Positions 1 to 7,430 are shown, counted from the first letter of the stretch. The stretch: 14,311 bases of DNA from CAYRVF01 sp964427535 (GCA_964427535.1 CAYRVF010000128.1:1-14311); one strand, 5' to 3'. Translations and numbers: made by a program. Notes: generated by a model not told the origin, from the sequence alone.

Positions 1-1
1 C

Positions 2-949
2 TTGGAGCGCAAGGCGCCGCCGACGTTTGAGGTGTTGGTGGAGCAGCAGAGCTGGAGAGAGGTCGTCATCTATAAGGATGTCGCCGCTGCCGTCGACGAG
101 ATCCTCCGCGGGCAGGCTCCGTCTGCTGTGCAGCGCATCCGCGATGAGAACGGCCACATCCATGCGCGTGTTATCAGCACGGAAGGCATCGAGTCGCCCG
201 CATGGGGCGGGGGTGGAGGCGGCCGCCGCGACCGGAACGACGGTCGCTATGATGGGCGCGATGGGCGCGGCCAGCTTCGCGCCGTCGGTGGACGGCGGCG
301 CGACCGGGGCGGCGCGGATTGGGCCGCCTCTCCGCTCGCCGACCCCCGCCGTGTCGAGGTGAATGAGGATACCTGGGACGCCGGCGACGACGAAGACTCC
401 TATGATGTCGAGGTCGCCGAGCCAACCGGTACACTTGGCCCGGTCAATGGCAATACAACGCACGGACAGCGCAAGGTGCGCATTTATCCGTTCGGCGTGA
501 GCCGGGAGCGGCTGGAGCAGTCGGCGCAGGAGCTACGTGTGCCGGTCGAGATCAGTAACGATCAGGCGGACGCCGACGCCGTGATCACCTCGCGCACGTT
601 CTACCGGCGCCAGTCCGACCGGTTGCGAGATGGCGCGCACAAGCCGGTCTATATCGTGCGCACGAACACCGTGGCCCAGATGTCGCAGGCGCTCGCGCGT
701 ATCTTCGACCTGCGTGAGAGCGAGGGCGAGCTGGCGACCGGCAGGCGCGACAACCCGACGATGGCCGCCATGCAGGAGGCCGAGGACGCGATCAACCGCA
801 TTCTCTCGGCGGGTGTAGGCAGAGTCGACCTCACGCCGCAGAACTCCTACGTGCGTCGCCTGCAGCACAGCATCGCCAATCGCTACAACCTGGAGTCGCG
901 CAGCCACGGCAAAGACCCATACCGCCGCGTCCAGATTTCGGCGCGGTAA
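2..949 (+). CDS. R3H-domain protein of the Ycf45/SpoIIIAA AAA-ATPase type, C-terminal part (5' end outside window)
   Basis: The reading frame is open to the left edge, so this is probably the C-terminal 315 residues of a longer protein; the TTG at position 2 need not be the start. The last 35 residues form an R3H single-stranded nucleic-acid-binding domain, with the R-x3-H motif at R285 and H289 of the visible part. Residues about 157-235 resemble the domain that follows the AAA ATPase in Ycf45-like proteins (IYPFGVSRERLEQ, then ADAVITSR and YIVRTNTVAQ). Residues 69-105 are a Gly/Arg/Asp-rich low-complexity linker and 120-140 are acidic. In this family the ATPase core, similar to SpoIIIAA, lies N-terminal and would be off the window. 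The biochemical role is poorly defined; nucleic-acid binding is inferred from the R3H domain. Confidence in the family is high and in function low. Confidence 0.8.
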   Translation: MERKAPPTFEVLVEQQSWREVVIYKDVAAAVDEILRGQAPSAVQRIRDENGHIHARVISTEGIESPAWGGGGGGRRDRNDGRYDGRDGRGQLRAVGGRRRDRGGADWAASPLADPRRVEVNEDTWDAGDDEDSYDVEVAEPTGTLGPVNGNTTHGQRKVRIYPFGVSRERLEQSAQELRVPVEISNDQADADAVITSRTFYRRQSDRLRDGAHKPVYIVRTNTVAQMSQALARIFDLRESEGELATGRRDNPTMAAMQEAEDAINRILSAGVGRVDLTPQNSYVRRLQHSIANRYNLESRSHGKDPYRRVQISAR

Positions 950-966
950 GGGCCTCATTCCCCCAG

Positions 967-1000
967 CCCCCTTCCCCTCACACGGGGAAGGGGGATTTTG
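967..1000 (+). terminator. C/G hairpin with short T-run after the R3H gene (possible terminator, also a repeat copy)
   Basis: A perfect 11-bp stem (CCCCCTTCCCC at 967-977 and its complement at 984-994) encloses a 6-nt loop and is followed by ATTTTG. It lies 18 nt after the R3H stop codon, so it could end that transcript. The T-run is short, and similar C/G-rich inverted repeats occur elsewhere in the window, so it may instead be a copy of a dispersed repeat. Confidence 0.45.
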
Positions 1001-1039
1001 CTGCCCTGCCATCCGCGATAGACGCCCGGGTCGCGACCC

Positions 1040-1072
1040 CTTCCCTCAAGGGAAGAGTAGAGGGGGTGAGGT
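1040..1072. repeat. C/G-rich inverted-repeat element, copy near the valS 3' end
   Basis: A small hairpin (CTTCCC/GGGAAG, 1040-1055) is followed by AGGGGGTGAGGT (1061-1072). The same 12-mer occurs in inverted orientation at 12256-12267 in the second repeat cluster. The element lies in the gap between the converging R3H and valS genes. Confidence 0.5.
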
Positions 1073-1100
1073 CCTGCCGCGTTGGGGGAAGAGGTTCGGC

Positions 1101-3554
1101 TTACGCCGCTACTCGCACGCGCACCGCGTCCGGCTCACCCTCAGTCTCACCCGCTGGCACGACGCGTATGTCAATCGTCCGCGCGCGGGTGACGCTCCGC
1201 AGGTCAGCCTCGGCAAGGGCGAGCTTGGCCGCAAGGGCGGCGTCACTGGTCTCGATGTCGAGACGCGCGATCTCGGCGCCGAGCGAGAGGCTCGCTTCGC
1301 TCTTGTAGCGCCGGACCGCGCTCGCGATCGTCACCATCGCCTCACCGGCGGCCTCGGCGGCCTCGTCGATCAGGGCCTCGTCCACGCTGGGCCAGCGCGA
1401 CCGGTGAACCGAGCGCGGCTCCCCATCGCTCGCGGCGAAGAGCGACTGATAGATCGCCTCTGTCACATACGGCAAGAAGGGCGCGAAGAGCTGCAACATG
1501 GTGAGCAGCGCCCGCCTGAGCGTAGCTCGCGCGGCCTCGTGGCCGGGTTGCGACTCGTCGTAGAGCCTGCCCTTGGCCATCTCCAGGTAGTTATCCGCCA
1601 GCTCACGCCAGAAATACGCCTCGACCTCGGCCTTTGCCGTCGCCCAGTCGTCCTCAGACAGCGCCTCAGTGGTCGCCCGAATGATCCGCTGCATGCGCGA
1701 GAGTAGCCAGCGGTCGGCTGGCGAGAGCTCAGGCGGCATCTCGGCGGGCAGCACGTCGCGCACGAACCGCTCACTGAAGCGGGCGATGTTCCAGAGCTTC
1801 GTCGCGAGCTTGAGGCCATTGCGCATCTTCTCTTCGCTGATGATGGCGTCTTTACCGGGACCAGTGCTGGTGGCCCAGTAGCGCGCGGCATCGGCGGAGT
1901 AGCGCGTCATCACCTCGTTCGGGCCGATGGTGGCGCTGCCGCGACTCTTGCTGATCTTCCCCGCACCCTCCGGTGCGAGCCCCCATCCCGAGATGGTGGC
2001 GTTGGTCCAGGGGATCGCGTCGAAGTGGAGCATCGACTGCAGGATCGTGTAAAACGCCCACGTGCGGATGATCTCATGCGCCTGTGGGCGCAGCGAGAAG
2101 GGGAAGACCCGCTCGTAGCGGGCCGGATCGTCGAAGAATCCGCCCACGATCTGCGGCGAGAGCGAGGATGTGGCCCACGTATCCATCACGTCGCGCTCGG
2201 GGGTAAACGACGTTCCGCCGCAGCGCTCACAGGCGGACGGTGGCGGTGTCTCGGTCGGGTCGACAGGAAGTTGGTCCTCATTCGCCAGCAAGGTGTTCCC
2301 GCACTGGTCGCAGTACCATACCGGGAAAGGCACGCCAAACGTCCGCTGCCGCGAGATGCCCCAGTCCCAGCGCAGATTCTCGACCCACTCACGGTAGCGG
2401 GTACCCATGTGCGGCGGCTGCCAGGAAATACGCTCGCCCGCCTGGATCAAGCGGTCCCTGTACACCAACGTCTTGATGAACCACTGCGGTGTCACGATAT
2501 ACTCGACGGGCACGTCATCGCGCTCGTGTACACGCACGCTTTGCCGCGTCTTCTCCTGTCCCAGCACCTTCCCCTCGCTCGCAAGATCGGCGACGATGCG
2601 CTCGCGCGCTTCGGCCACCGTCAGGCCCCAATACTTCCCGGCGGCGTCGGTCAGGCGGCCGTCGCGTCCAAGGATGATACGCAGCGGCAGGTGATACTCG
2701 CGCCACCACTCGACATCGGTCGTATCGCCGAACGTGCAGCACATCACGGCGCCCGTCCCTTTCTCGGGGTCGGCGCGCGAATCGGTGAGCATCGGCACCT
2801 GGTCGCCGAGCGGTGTCGTCACGTGCTGGCCAGCGCGCCCGGCGTAGCGCGGATCGTCAGGATGCACGAAGACGGCGACACACGCGGGCAACAGTTCCGG
2901 GCGAGTCGTGGCGATGGGCAGTGTCGTGCCGTCCTCCAGCGTGAAGGCGAGCGTGTAGAACGTCGTCTCGCGCTCGATGTCGGCCAGCTCGGCCTGCGCG
3001 ATAGCCGTCTGATCGGCGGGACACCAGATCGCGGGGGCATCCTGGCGGTACGCGAATCCCTTGCGGTAGTGATCGAGGAAGGACCATTGCGCGGCGCGGC
3101 GGCAGAGCGCGTCGATGGTGCGATAGGTGTAGCGCCAGTCGATGGAGAGGCCCAGCCGCTGCCAGAGCGCGCGATAGTCCTCCTCCGCCTGTACGCTCGC
3201 TTCAAGGCAGCGCCGGATGAACTCTGAGCGCCCTACCATCGCCGGGGTGATGCCGAACAGTCTCTCGACGAGCTTCTCCGTCGGCAGACCGTTATCGTCG
3301 AAGCCCATCGGGTAGAAGACGTTGAAGCCGTTCATTCGCCGGAAGCGCGCCAACACGTCGGCGTGGGTGTAGCTATAGACATGCCCCAGGTGCAGATTGC
3401 CCGAAACGGTTGCTGGCGGTGTATCGATGGAGAAGACCGTGCCCTCGGCCGAGGGATCGAACGCGTACACGCTCGTCTCGTTCCAGAACGCCTGAATGCG
3501 CGGCTCCATCGTCTGTGGATCGTACGCCTTGGGGAGAGACACCTGCCCGTCCAT
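1101..3554 (-). CDS. valS: Valine--tRNA ligase, archaeal/Rickettsia-type
   Basis: This class Ia synthetase of 817 residues charges tRNA-Val with valine in the cytoplasm. The HIGH signature is HLGH (55-58), within a TPPATVSGNLHLGH context typical of ValRS. The KMSKS loop is KISKS (533-537). The CP1 editing domain (about 175-330) has TTRPE (216-220) and GTGAV (266-270). Two cysteine pairs (C415/C418 and C442/C445) look like a zinc ribbon. The anticodon-binding domain covers about 600-740, and the C-terminus is short, without the long coiled-coil arm of typical bacterial ValRS. The opening block (FSIDTPPATVSG, then YPMGFDDNGLPTEKLVER) matches the archaeal/alphaproteobacterial subtype. The frame stays open another 60 codons upstream, but that stretch is the T-box leader. 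ATG at 3554 is chosen because an AAGGGTG ribosome binding site precedes it by about 8 nt. The gene appears monocistronic. Confidence 0.95.
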   Translation of the reverse strand: MDGQVSLPKAYDPQTMEPRIQAFWNETSVYAFDPSAEGTVFSIDTPPATVSGNLHLGHVYSYTHADVLARFRRMNGFNVFYPMGFDDNGLPTEKLVERLFGITPAMVGRSEFIRRCLEASVQAEEDYRALWQRLGLSIDWRYTYRTIDALCRRAAQWSFLDHYRKGFAYRQDAPAIWCPADQTAIAQAELADIERETTFYTLAFTLEDGTTLPIATTRPELLPACVAVFVHPDDPRYAGRAGQHVTTPLGDQVPMLTDSRADPEKGTGAVMCCTFGDTTDVEWWREYHLPLRIILGRDGRLTDAAGKYWGLTVAEARERIVADLASEGKVLGQEKTRQSVRVHERDDVPVEYIVTPQWFIKTLVYRDRLIQAGERISWQPPHMGTRYREWVENLRWDWGISRQRTFGVPFPVWYCDQCGNTLLANEDQLPVDPTETPPPSACERCGGTSFTPERDVMDTWATSSLSPQIVGGFFDDPARYERVFPFSLRPQAHEIIRTWAFYTILQSMLHFDAIPWTNATISGWGLAPEGAGKISKSRGSATIGPNEVMTRYSADAARYWATSTGPGKDAIISEEKMRNGLKLATKLWNIARFSERFVRDVLPAEMPPELSPADRWLLSRMQRIIRATTEALSEDDWATAKAEVEAYFWRELADNYLEMAKGRLYDESQPGHEAARATLRRALLTMLQLFAPFLPYVTEAIYQSLFAASDGEPRSVHRSRWPSVDEALIDEAAEAAGEAMVTIASAVRRYKSEASLSLGAEIARLDIETSDAALAAKLALAEADLRSVTRARTIDIRVVPAGETEGEPDAVRVRVAA

Positions 3555-3589
3555 CTGTAGCACCCTTTCTGGCACACGCGGCGGACAAC

Positions 3590-3627
3590 AAAAAACGCCC
3601 CCTCGTCCCGCTGAGGACGAAAGAGCG
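3590..3627 (-). terminator. T-box leader terminator of valS
   Basis: Read on the minus strand, a 13-bp stem (including G-U pairs) with loop TCAGC spans 3627 to 3596 and is followed by TTTTTT (3595-3590). Its 5' arm contains CCTCAG, which can instead pair with TTGAGG at the start of the T-box sequence, giving the mutually exclusive antiterminator. This is the expected readout of a transcriptional T-box. Confidence 0.92.
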
Positions 3628-3975
3628 TACGCGCTTCCGCGGTGCCACCTCAATTTGCCGGGCGTATGGCAGTTTAGCCATCCACTCGGCACACTTCGTG
3701 CCCGACGGGCGTCGTTCCGCGCACAACCGGACATGCGGGTCGAGCTGGGGTACGATGCCGATTCGGGTGGCGCTGTATCGGGCGCTCCCGTGCCGGTCTA
3801 CACGAGCCGCGGCGCGGCGTCGTTCTCCGGCGAATGCTCCAGGCGACCTTCGGCGGTGGTTTCGCTCTGGGACTTTCACTCGCCGTCGCGCCGTTCGCGC
3901 GTATCGGTGGTCCCATCTCTCTGGTGAGCGGTCTGCCGCGTACTCCTCCTGCAGAGGAACAGTCTGCTGCCCCTA
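3590..3975 (-). promoter_or_regulatory. T-box riboswitch in the valS leader
   Basis: The conserved T-box sequence, read on the minus strand as TTGAGGTGGCACCGCGG, lies just upstream of the terminator; its TGGCACCGCGG core is at 3637-3647. Stem I hallmarks are present further 5': GGAGTACG near 3940, AGAGAG at 3917-3922, and a GAAGGTCGCCTGGAGC block around 3835-3851. A GTC triplet (Val codon) at 3845-3847 in that block is the likely specifier, consistent with the downstream valS. Uncharged tRNA-Val should stabilise the antiterminator and allow transcription of valS. The T-box call is firm. The exact specifier register is inferred by eye and not folded. Confidence 0.92.
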
Positions 3976-3981
3976 CGCACC

Positions 3982-4011
3982 ACTATAGGCAAGCGGACCA
4001 TCGCATGTCAA
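3982..4011 (-). promoter_or_regulatory. Sigma70-type promoter of the valS T-box leader
   Basis: On the minus strand a consensus -35 TTGACA (4011-4006) and a -10 TATAGT (3987-3982) are separated by 18 nt. The predicted start near 3975 lies directly upstream of the T-box stem I and gives a leader of about 420 nt before the valS ATG. Confidence 0.85.
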
Positions 4012-4486
4012 CGAACCGCTGGCCGTCTGCGAAGCGCGTACCTGGTTACGCGCCCGTTTCTTGTCAAACGGATCGCGGGGGTACTGGGGTACTATGGTAG
4101 AGACGTCTCCCCACATACGGAAACCTGACCCTCAGCGACCATGCTCCACGCGCTCGCGGACACAGTCCGCCGACGCGTGAGGGCAACAGTCATCTTGCGG
4201 CTCCATTTCAACTTCCAGGCGTCGGAGCGAACTGTACGCAGCGCGTTTGCGTTGCCGCCTGCTCGTGTGCCCATACCGCTCGTCAGATATGCCTGATTCA
4301 CGTACCTTTCTCCTACCGAGTAACAAGCGCTCGGCGACGACCCGTCACACAAGTACCACCACCAGCGTGTATGGCATACGAGGGGCGATGCTCCTCGCGC
4401 GGACGCGGTGGTCAATCCGCAGGGAACCAGGGGACAAGGTGCCGGCCGGAACACGCGGGTACGGCAGGCTCGTAAGGATGGTCATC
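4012..4486. other. Non-coding stretch between the valS promoter and the small zinc protein gene
   Basis: I see no convincing gene. Open frames exist on both strands but lack ribosome binding sites and recognisable composition, and some overlap each other. Base composition is less G/C-extreme than in the neighbouring genes. The promoter for the downstream small gene should lie here, but no clear -35/-10 pair stands out. Confidence 0.4.
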
Positions 4487-4765
4487 ATGGGGACGCACAT
4501 AGCGCGCAGGAATACGCATGCGCCACGACGATGGCGCGTGCTCGGTCAGAGTGACTGGCAGGCGCTGGGGAAGCCGTTCTCCCTGGGAGCGGGGTTTGTA
4601 CAGACGGTAGCGATCAGCCGCGCACAGACACGGTGCGATGAACCTGGCTGCGGGCAACTTCTGCTGCCCGGAGACGTATATGTAGCATACTGGCGGGTTC
4701 ATGGTGTGCGGCGGCAGGAAGTCTATTGTGTGGCGCATGCGCCGGTTACCGTCGAGTTGCGCTGA
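4487..4765 (+). CDS. Small zinc-binding protein (C-x4-C ... C-x2-H), function unknown
   Basis: I do not recognise this 92-residue protein. The N-terminal 20 residues are basic (Arg-rich). The C-terminal half holds a probable zinc site with C50-x4-C55, a GQLLLPGD turn, W69 and H72, then C81-x2-H84. The arrangement recalls small treble-clef-like domains found in Chloroflexota and actinobacterial proteins, but no function follows from it. The start at 4487 is chosen because AAGGA (4474-4478) sits 8 nt upstream. The frame continues 80 codons further upstream, and an ATG at 4478 would overlap that ribosome binding site. The gene stands alone between two gaps of 300 nt or more. The metal site is the main evidence that it is real. 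Confidence 0.6.
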   Translation: MGTHIARRNTHAPRRWRVLGQSDWQALGKPFSLGAGFVQTVAISRAQTRCDEPGCGQLLLPGDVYVAYWRVHGVRRQEVYCVAHAPVTVELR

Positions 4766-5069
4766 GCACCTTTCCTAACCGCACTCACACTCCGCCTGAG
4801 CGAGACACTTCTCGGGCTGCCGGTCCCGCATGGCAGGCGAGCCACGCTCGTGATAGCATGTGCTCTATCGTGCCCGATTTCATCGCCTCGCGATCTGGCA
4901 AGCTGCCAGTGAGAATGCCTCTGCGCGCATGCGGCGAGCGCAAGGGCGTATTCTCGGGCGAGGCGGGAATATGGGGGCCGGAGAAGAGTGTGTGGGCGGT
5001 CCGGCGGCGACGGAGTTCCAACACCCCGCGCCGGGCCTGGCCGCGAGGCCGCGGAGGTGGCAAGAGCCT
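4766..5069. other. Non-coding gap upstream of the acidic-protein/aminopeptidase unit
   Basis: Open frames cover this stretch on both strands, but their translations are Arg/Pro-rich and look like shadows, with no ribosome binding site to support them. The plus-strand frame of the next gene is open back to 4860, so a longer N-terminus cannot be excluded. No repeat or terminator was recognised. Confidence 0.4.
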
Positions 5070-5561
5070 ATGCACAATGCTCACGGGTCCAATCGTCGTG
5101 CGTCGCAGCGGCTGTCTAGCGGCTCCGGCGAGGACCGACACATCACGACGAGCCTCTTCCTGAAGAATCTGACGGTGGCGGATGGCGAGTGGTTGGGGCG
5201 CGTGCTGCCTACGCTGCAGCGACGCGCGCGGCCGCACGTCGGCGCGGTGCGTGTGGAGGACGTCGCCCTGCGCTACCGGCCAGGACGCCTGAGCGTGGCC
5301 GATGCCCTCGACGCCACGGCCGCGCTGCTCGAACCGTTCGCTCTGGCCGGCGCGGAGCTGGAACGGCGCGGCGAGTGGTACATCTGCGATGAGGACGACG
5401 AAGACGACGAATCGCTCTTCGCCTCGCGCCTGCCGACCTGGCTGCAGGCGCTGCCCGATGAAGACCTGCTGGTGAGCGTGCGGATGCTCGTCGATGCCGA
5501 TGGAGATGATTCCGGAGCGGCATCACTCTACTGGGCCGCGCTCGCCCTGGCCGACGACTAG
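5070..5561 (+). CDS. Hypothetical acidic protein, translationally linked to an M55 aminopeptidase gene
   Basis: I do not recognise this 163-residue protein. The first 25 residues are polar and probably disordered. Residues about 30-100 look like a compact alpha/beta region (SLFLKNLTVADGEWLGRVLP, then LRYRPGRLSVADALDATAAL). An acidic run (DEDDEDDE, 107-114) follows, then a Trp/Leu-rich segment and an acidic C-terminus. It has no signal peptide or membrane segment. ATG at 5070 is preferred because GGAGG (5053-5057) lies 12 nt upstream; the frame is open back to 4860, but that part resembles noise. The stop is 17 nt before the GTG of the aminopeptidase gene, which suggests one operon. Codon use matches the neighbours. 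It could be a regulator or partner of the peptidase, but that is only inference from position. Confidence 0.65.
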   Translation: MHNAHGSNRRASQRLSSGSGEDRHITTSLFLKNLTVADGEWLGRVLPTLQRRARPHVGAVRVEDVALRYRPGRLSVADALDATAALLEPFALAGAELERRGEWYICDEDDEDDESLFASRLPTWLQALPDEDLLVSVRMLVDADGDDSGAASLYWAALALADD

Positions 5562-5578
5562 CGAGGAGGAGCTGCCGC

Positions 5579-6391
5579 GTGCGCGTGGTTATCTGGGTCG
5601 ATATGGAAGGCATCGCCGGCATCGAGACGTGGGATCAGGTGACGGGTGGCAAGCCGCAGTATGAGGAGGCCCGCCGCCTGATGACCGGCGAGGTGAACGC
5701 GGCGGTGCGCGGCGCGAAAGCCGCGGGCGCCGACGACATCATCGTCATTGACTGCCACGGCGCGGGCGGCTCCTACAGCTTCAAAAGCCTGATACCTGAG
5801 CGATTAGAGTCGGGCGCGAGCTACGTGCTGGGCCATCCGTGGTGCCGCTACGTCGAGCCGCTGCGTGAGGGCTGCGACGCGGCGCTGCTGGTGGGCGCAC
5901 ACGCCATGGCGGGTACGCCCGATGGCGTGATGTGCCATACGGTAAGCAGCGAGGCCTGGTATAACGCCTGGATCGACGATCAGCTCGTCGGCGAGAGCGG
6001 TATCGAGGCCGCGATCTGCGGCGTGTGGGACGTGCCGGTCGTCTTCGTCGCGGGAGACGACGCGACGTGCCGTGAGGTACGCGAACTGCTCGGGCCGAAA
6101 GTGGTCGCGGCGCCGGTCAAGACGGGGCTGGGCCGCTACTCGTCGCGCACGCTCTCACACGTCGACGCCTGCGCGCTCATAGAGACGCGCGTGAATGAGG
6201 CGTTGAGCACCCGCGACTGGCCCGCGCCGTATAAGACCGCCACGCCCACGACATTCACCGTCGAACTCGCGGCCCCCGATCACGCGCTGAATTTCGCGGG
6301 CAGGCAGGGCGTGGAGATCGTCTCGCCGCGCAAAGTCGCCGCGCGTGGCGAGAACTTCTGGGAGCTCTGGGACCGCTTCTGGTATCGCTAG
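5579..6391 (+). CDS. dppA: M55-family zinc D-aminopeptidase (DppA-like)
   Basis: This 270-residue protein belongs to peptidase family M55, whose type member is Bacillus subtilis DppA, a decameric zinc D-aminopeptidase. Zinc-ligand positions seen in DppA are matched: D8 and E10 in the opening VDMEG motif, H60 (IDCHG), H108 (VGAHAM) and E139 (VGES). H120 (MCHT) fits the catalytic histidine. Length agrees with the family (about 270). The start is GTG at 5579, with GAGGAGGA at 5563-5570. It follows the acidic-protein gene by 17 nt, and a strong terminator lies about 45 nt downstream. The likely role is cytoplasmic hydrolysis of peptides with N-terminal D- or small residues, feeding amino-acid salvage. 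No dipeptide transporter genes are adjacent, unlike in the B. subtilis dpp operon, so the physiological substrate is open. Confidence 0.9.
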   Translation: MRVVIWVDMEGIAGIETWDQVTGGKPQYEEARRLMTGEVNAAVRGAKAAGADDIIVIDCHGAGGSYSFKSLIPERLESGASYVLGHPWCRYVEPLREGCDAALLVGAHAMAGTPDGVMCHTVSSEAWYNAWIDDQLVGESGIEAAICGVWDVPVVFVAGDDATCREVRELLGPKVVAAPVKTGLGRYSSRTLSHVDACALIETRVNEALSTRDWPAPYKTATPTTFTVELAAPDHALNFAGRQGVEIVSPRKVAARGENFWELWDRFWYR

Positions 6392-6434
6392 CGACCGGCT
6401 CTGTGTTGGGTATCTCGCTGGCAGAGACGTGAAC

Positions 6435-6470
6435 GGGCAGGCACGGTCGGTATCGTGCCTGCCCTTTTTT
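6435..6470 (+). terminator. Intrinsic terminator after the M55 aminopeptidase gene
   Basis: A perfect 11-bp G/C-rich stem (GGGCAGGCACG at 6435-6445 and its complement at 6454-6464) encloses an 8-nt loop and is followed directly by six T's (6465-6470). There is no T-run on the other side, so it acts on the plus strand and closes the aminopeptidase transcript. Confidence 0.93.
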
Positions 6471-6535
6471 GGCGAGTCGTCTGCTGTAAGTTCCCGGTGC
6501 GTGCCACCGCGTCTCGATCTGGGAGCGCGTACAGA

Positions 6536-7297
6536 CTAGCGCCGTTCGTCGGAGCGCCCTACGCCGAGCAACCCGGCGGCCCGCAGATGCGCCACGTCGT
6601 TGAGCGTGAGCAGCAACTGTCGCGGCCCCTTCACACGCACGACAGAGACGGACGTGTTCGCGCAGGGGAAGAAGTAGTCGCGCGGAATGCCGAGAATGGC
6701 GGCGAAGTAGGCGTTGATCGCGCCGCCGTGGCTGATGGCCGCGATGCGCTGACCCGCGTGCGTCCGCGCCAGCCGGTCGACGACCGCGACCATCCGCGCG
6801 CGCAGGTCCTCGGATGGCTCGGAGCCGGGAATGCTCGACCAGTTGCCCGAGCCCAGCGCCACCACGGCAATGTCGTGTAGCCGGTCGCGCAGAGCTTTCG
6901 CGCGCTCTTCGGCGGTCGCGCCGTCGCCGCTCTCTGGACCGATGGGGCCAAGCTCGATCTCGCGCAGCTCCGGCTCCGTCCGCACATCCAGCGCATGGGG
7001 CGCGGCGACGGCTACGGCAGTCTGCATGGCCCGCGGGATGGGGCTGCTGTAGACGGCGTCGAAGGTGATGTCTTGCAGCGCCTCGCCCAGCGCACGGGCC
7101 TGTCGCCGGCCGATCTCGCTGAGCGCCTGGTCGTTATAGTCGCCATCCGCCACTTCATCCGCGCCCGGCAGCGCGTCGGCGTGGCGGATGAGGTAGATCT
7201 CGGCGCCACCATCGCGTAGGCTGATGAACGGGTCTTTCGCGAGTGCGACGGCTTCGGCGTTGTTCTCGTCCGCCGCCGCCGTGTCAGGTCCTGTCAT
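6536..7297 (-). CDS. Histidine phosphatase superfamily protein (phosphoglycerate-mutase-like)
   Basis: This 253-residue protein has the two-histidine phosphatase core. The catalytic motif is LIRHADA (R38, H39), with A in place of the usual G after the histidine. The second arginine is in SSPIPRAMQTA (R89), an acidic residue is in LREIELG, and the second catalytic histidine is H190 (ISHGGAIN). The first 28 residues are Ala/Asp-rich and probably disordered. The family covers phosphoglycerate mutases, cobalamin phosphatase CobC, sugar phosphatases and SixA-like proteins; sequence alone does not choose among them, and no cobalamin genes are nearby. ATG at 7297 has a GTGAGGAG ribosome binding site about 11 nt upstream. 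It is divergent from the kaiC-like gene and shares the 280-nt intergenic region with it. Confidence 0.88.
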   Translation of the reverse strand: MTGPDTAAADENNAEAVALAKDPFISLRDGGAEIYLIRHADALPGADEVADGDYNDQALSEIGRRQARALGEALQDITFDAVYSSPIPRAMQTAVAVAAPHALDVRTEPELREIELGPIGPESGDGATAEERAKALRDRLHDIAVVALGSGNWSSIPGSEPSEDLRARMVAVVDRLARTHAGQRIAAISHGGAINAYFAAILGIPRDYFFPCANTSVSVVRVKGPRQLLLTLNDVAHLRAAGLLGVGRSDERR

Positions 7298-7364
7298 CGC
7301 GGTTTGTGCTCCTCACCTACCCTGCCACCGGACTCCCTGGGTGCGTCCGCACAGCTCAATTGAG

Positions 7365-7394
7365 GTTATAGGCCATGTCGCCTGGATGCGGCAA
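7365..7394 (-). promoter_or_regulatory. Candidate promoter of the histidine-phosphatase gene
   Basis: On the minus strand TTGCCG (7394-7389) and TATAAC (7370-7365) are separated by 18 nt, a fair sigma70-type match. The perfect palindrome CTCAATTGAG (7355-7364) begins immediately after the -10 and would cover the predicted start site, as an operator might. Confidence 0.5.
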
Positions 7395-7430
7395 TATCGT
7401 CCACCTGATGTACTCACCTGATGCGTGGCG

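Noticed and set aside
1040..1072. Intrinsic terminator for valS
   Set aside because: The small hairpin has no T-run in the minus-strand direction; it is better described as a copy of the C/G-rich repeat.
2025..3227. 400-residue open frame on the plus strand inside valS
   Set aside because: It is antisense to a clear, full-length valyl-tRNA synthetase; the translation is Arg/Leu/His-rich without any motif, and such long shadows are expected in G/C-rich DNA.
3555..3734. 60-codon N-terminal extension of valS
   Set aside because: The extension would translate the T-box core and terminator; the ATG at 3554 has its own ribosome binding site and fits the family N-terminus.
4092..4454. 120-residue open frame on the minus strand upstream of the small zinc protein gene
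   Set aside because: Scattered Cys and Trp residues give no motif, there is no ribosome binding site, and the composition looks random.
4860..5069. 70-residue N-terminal extension of the acidic protein
   Set aside because: Its composition is Arg/Gly/Ala-rich without structure, and a GGAGG site supports the start at 5070; kept as a possibility only.
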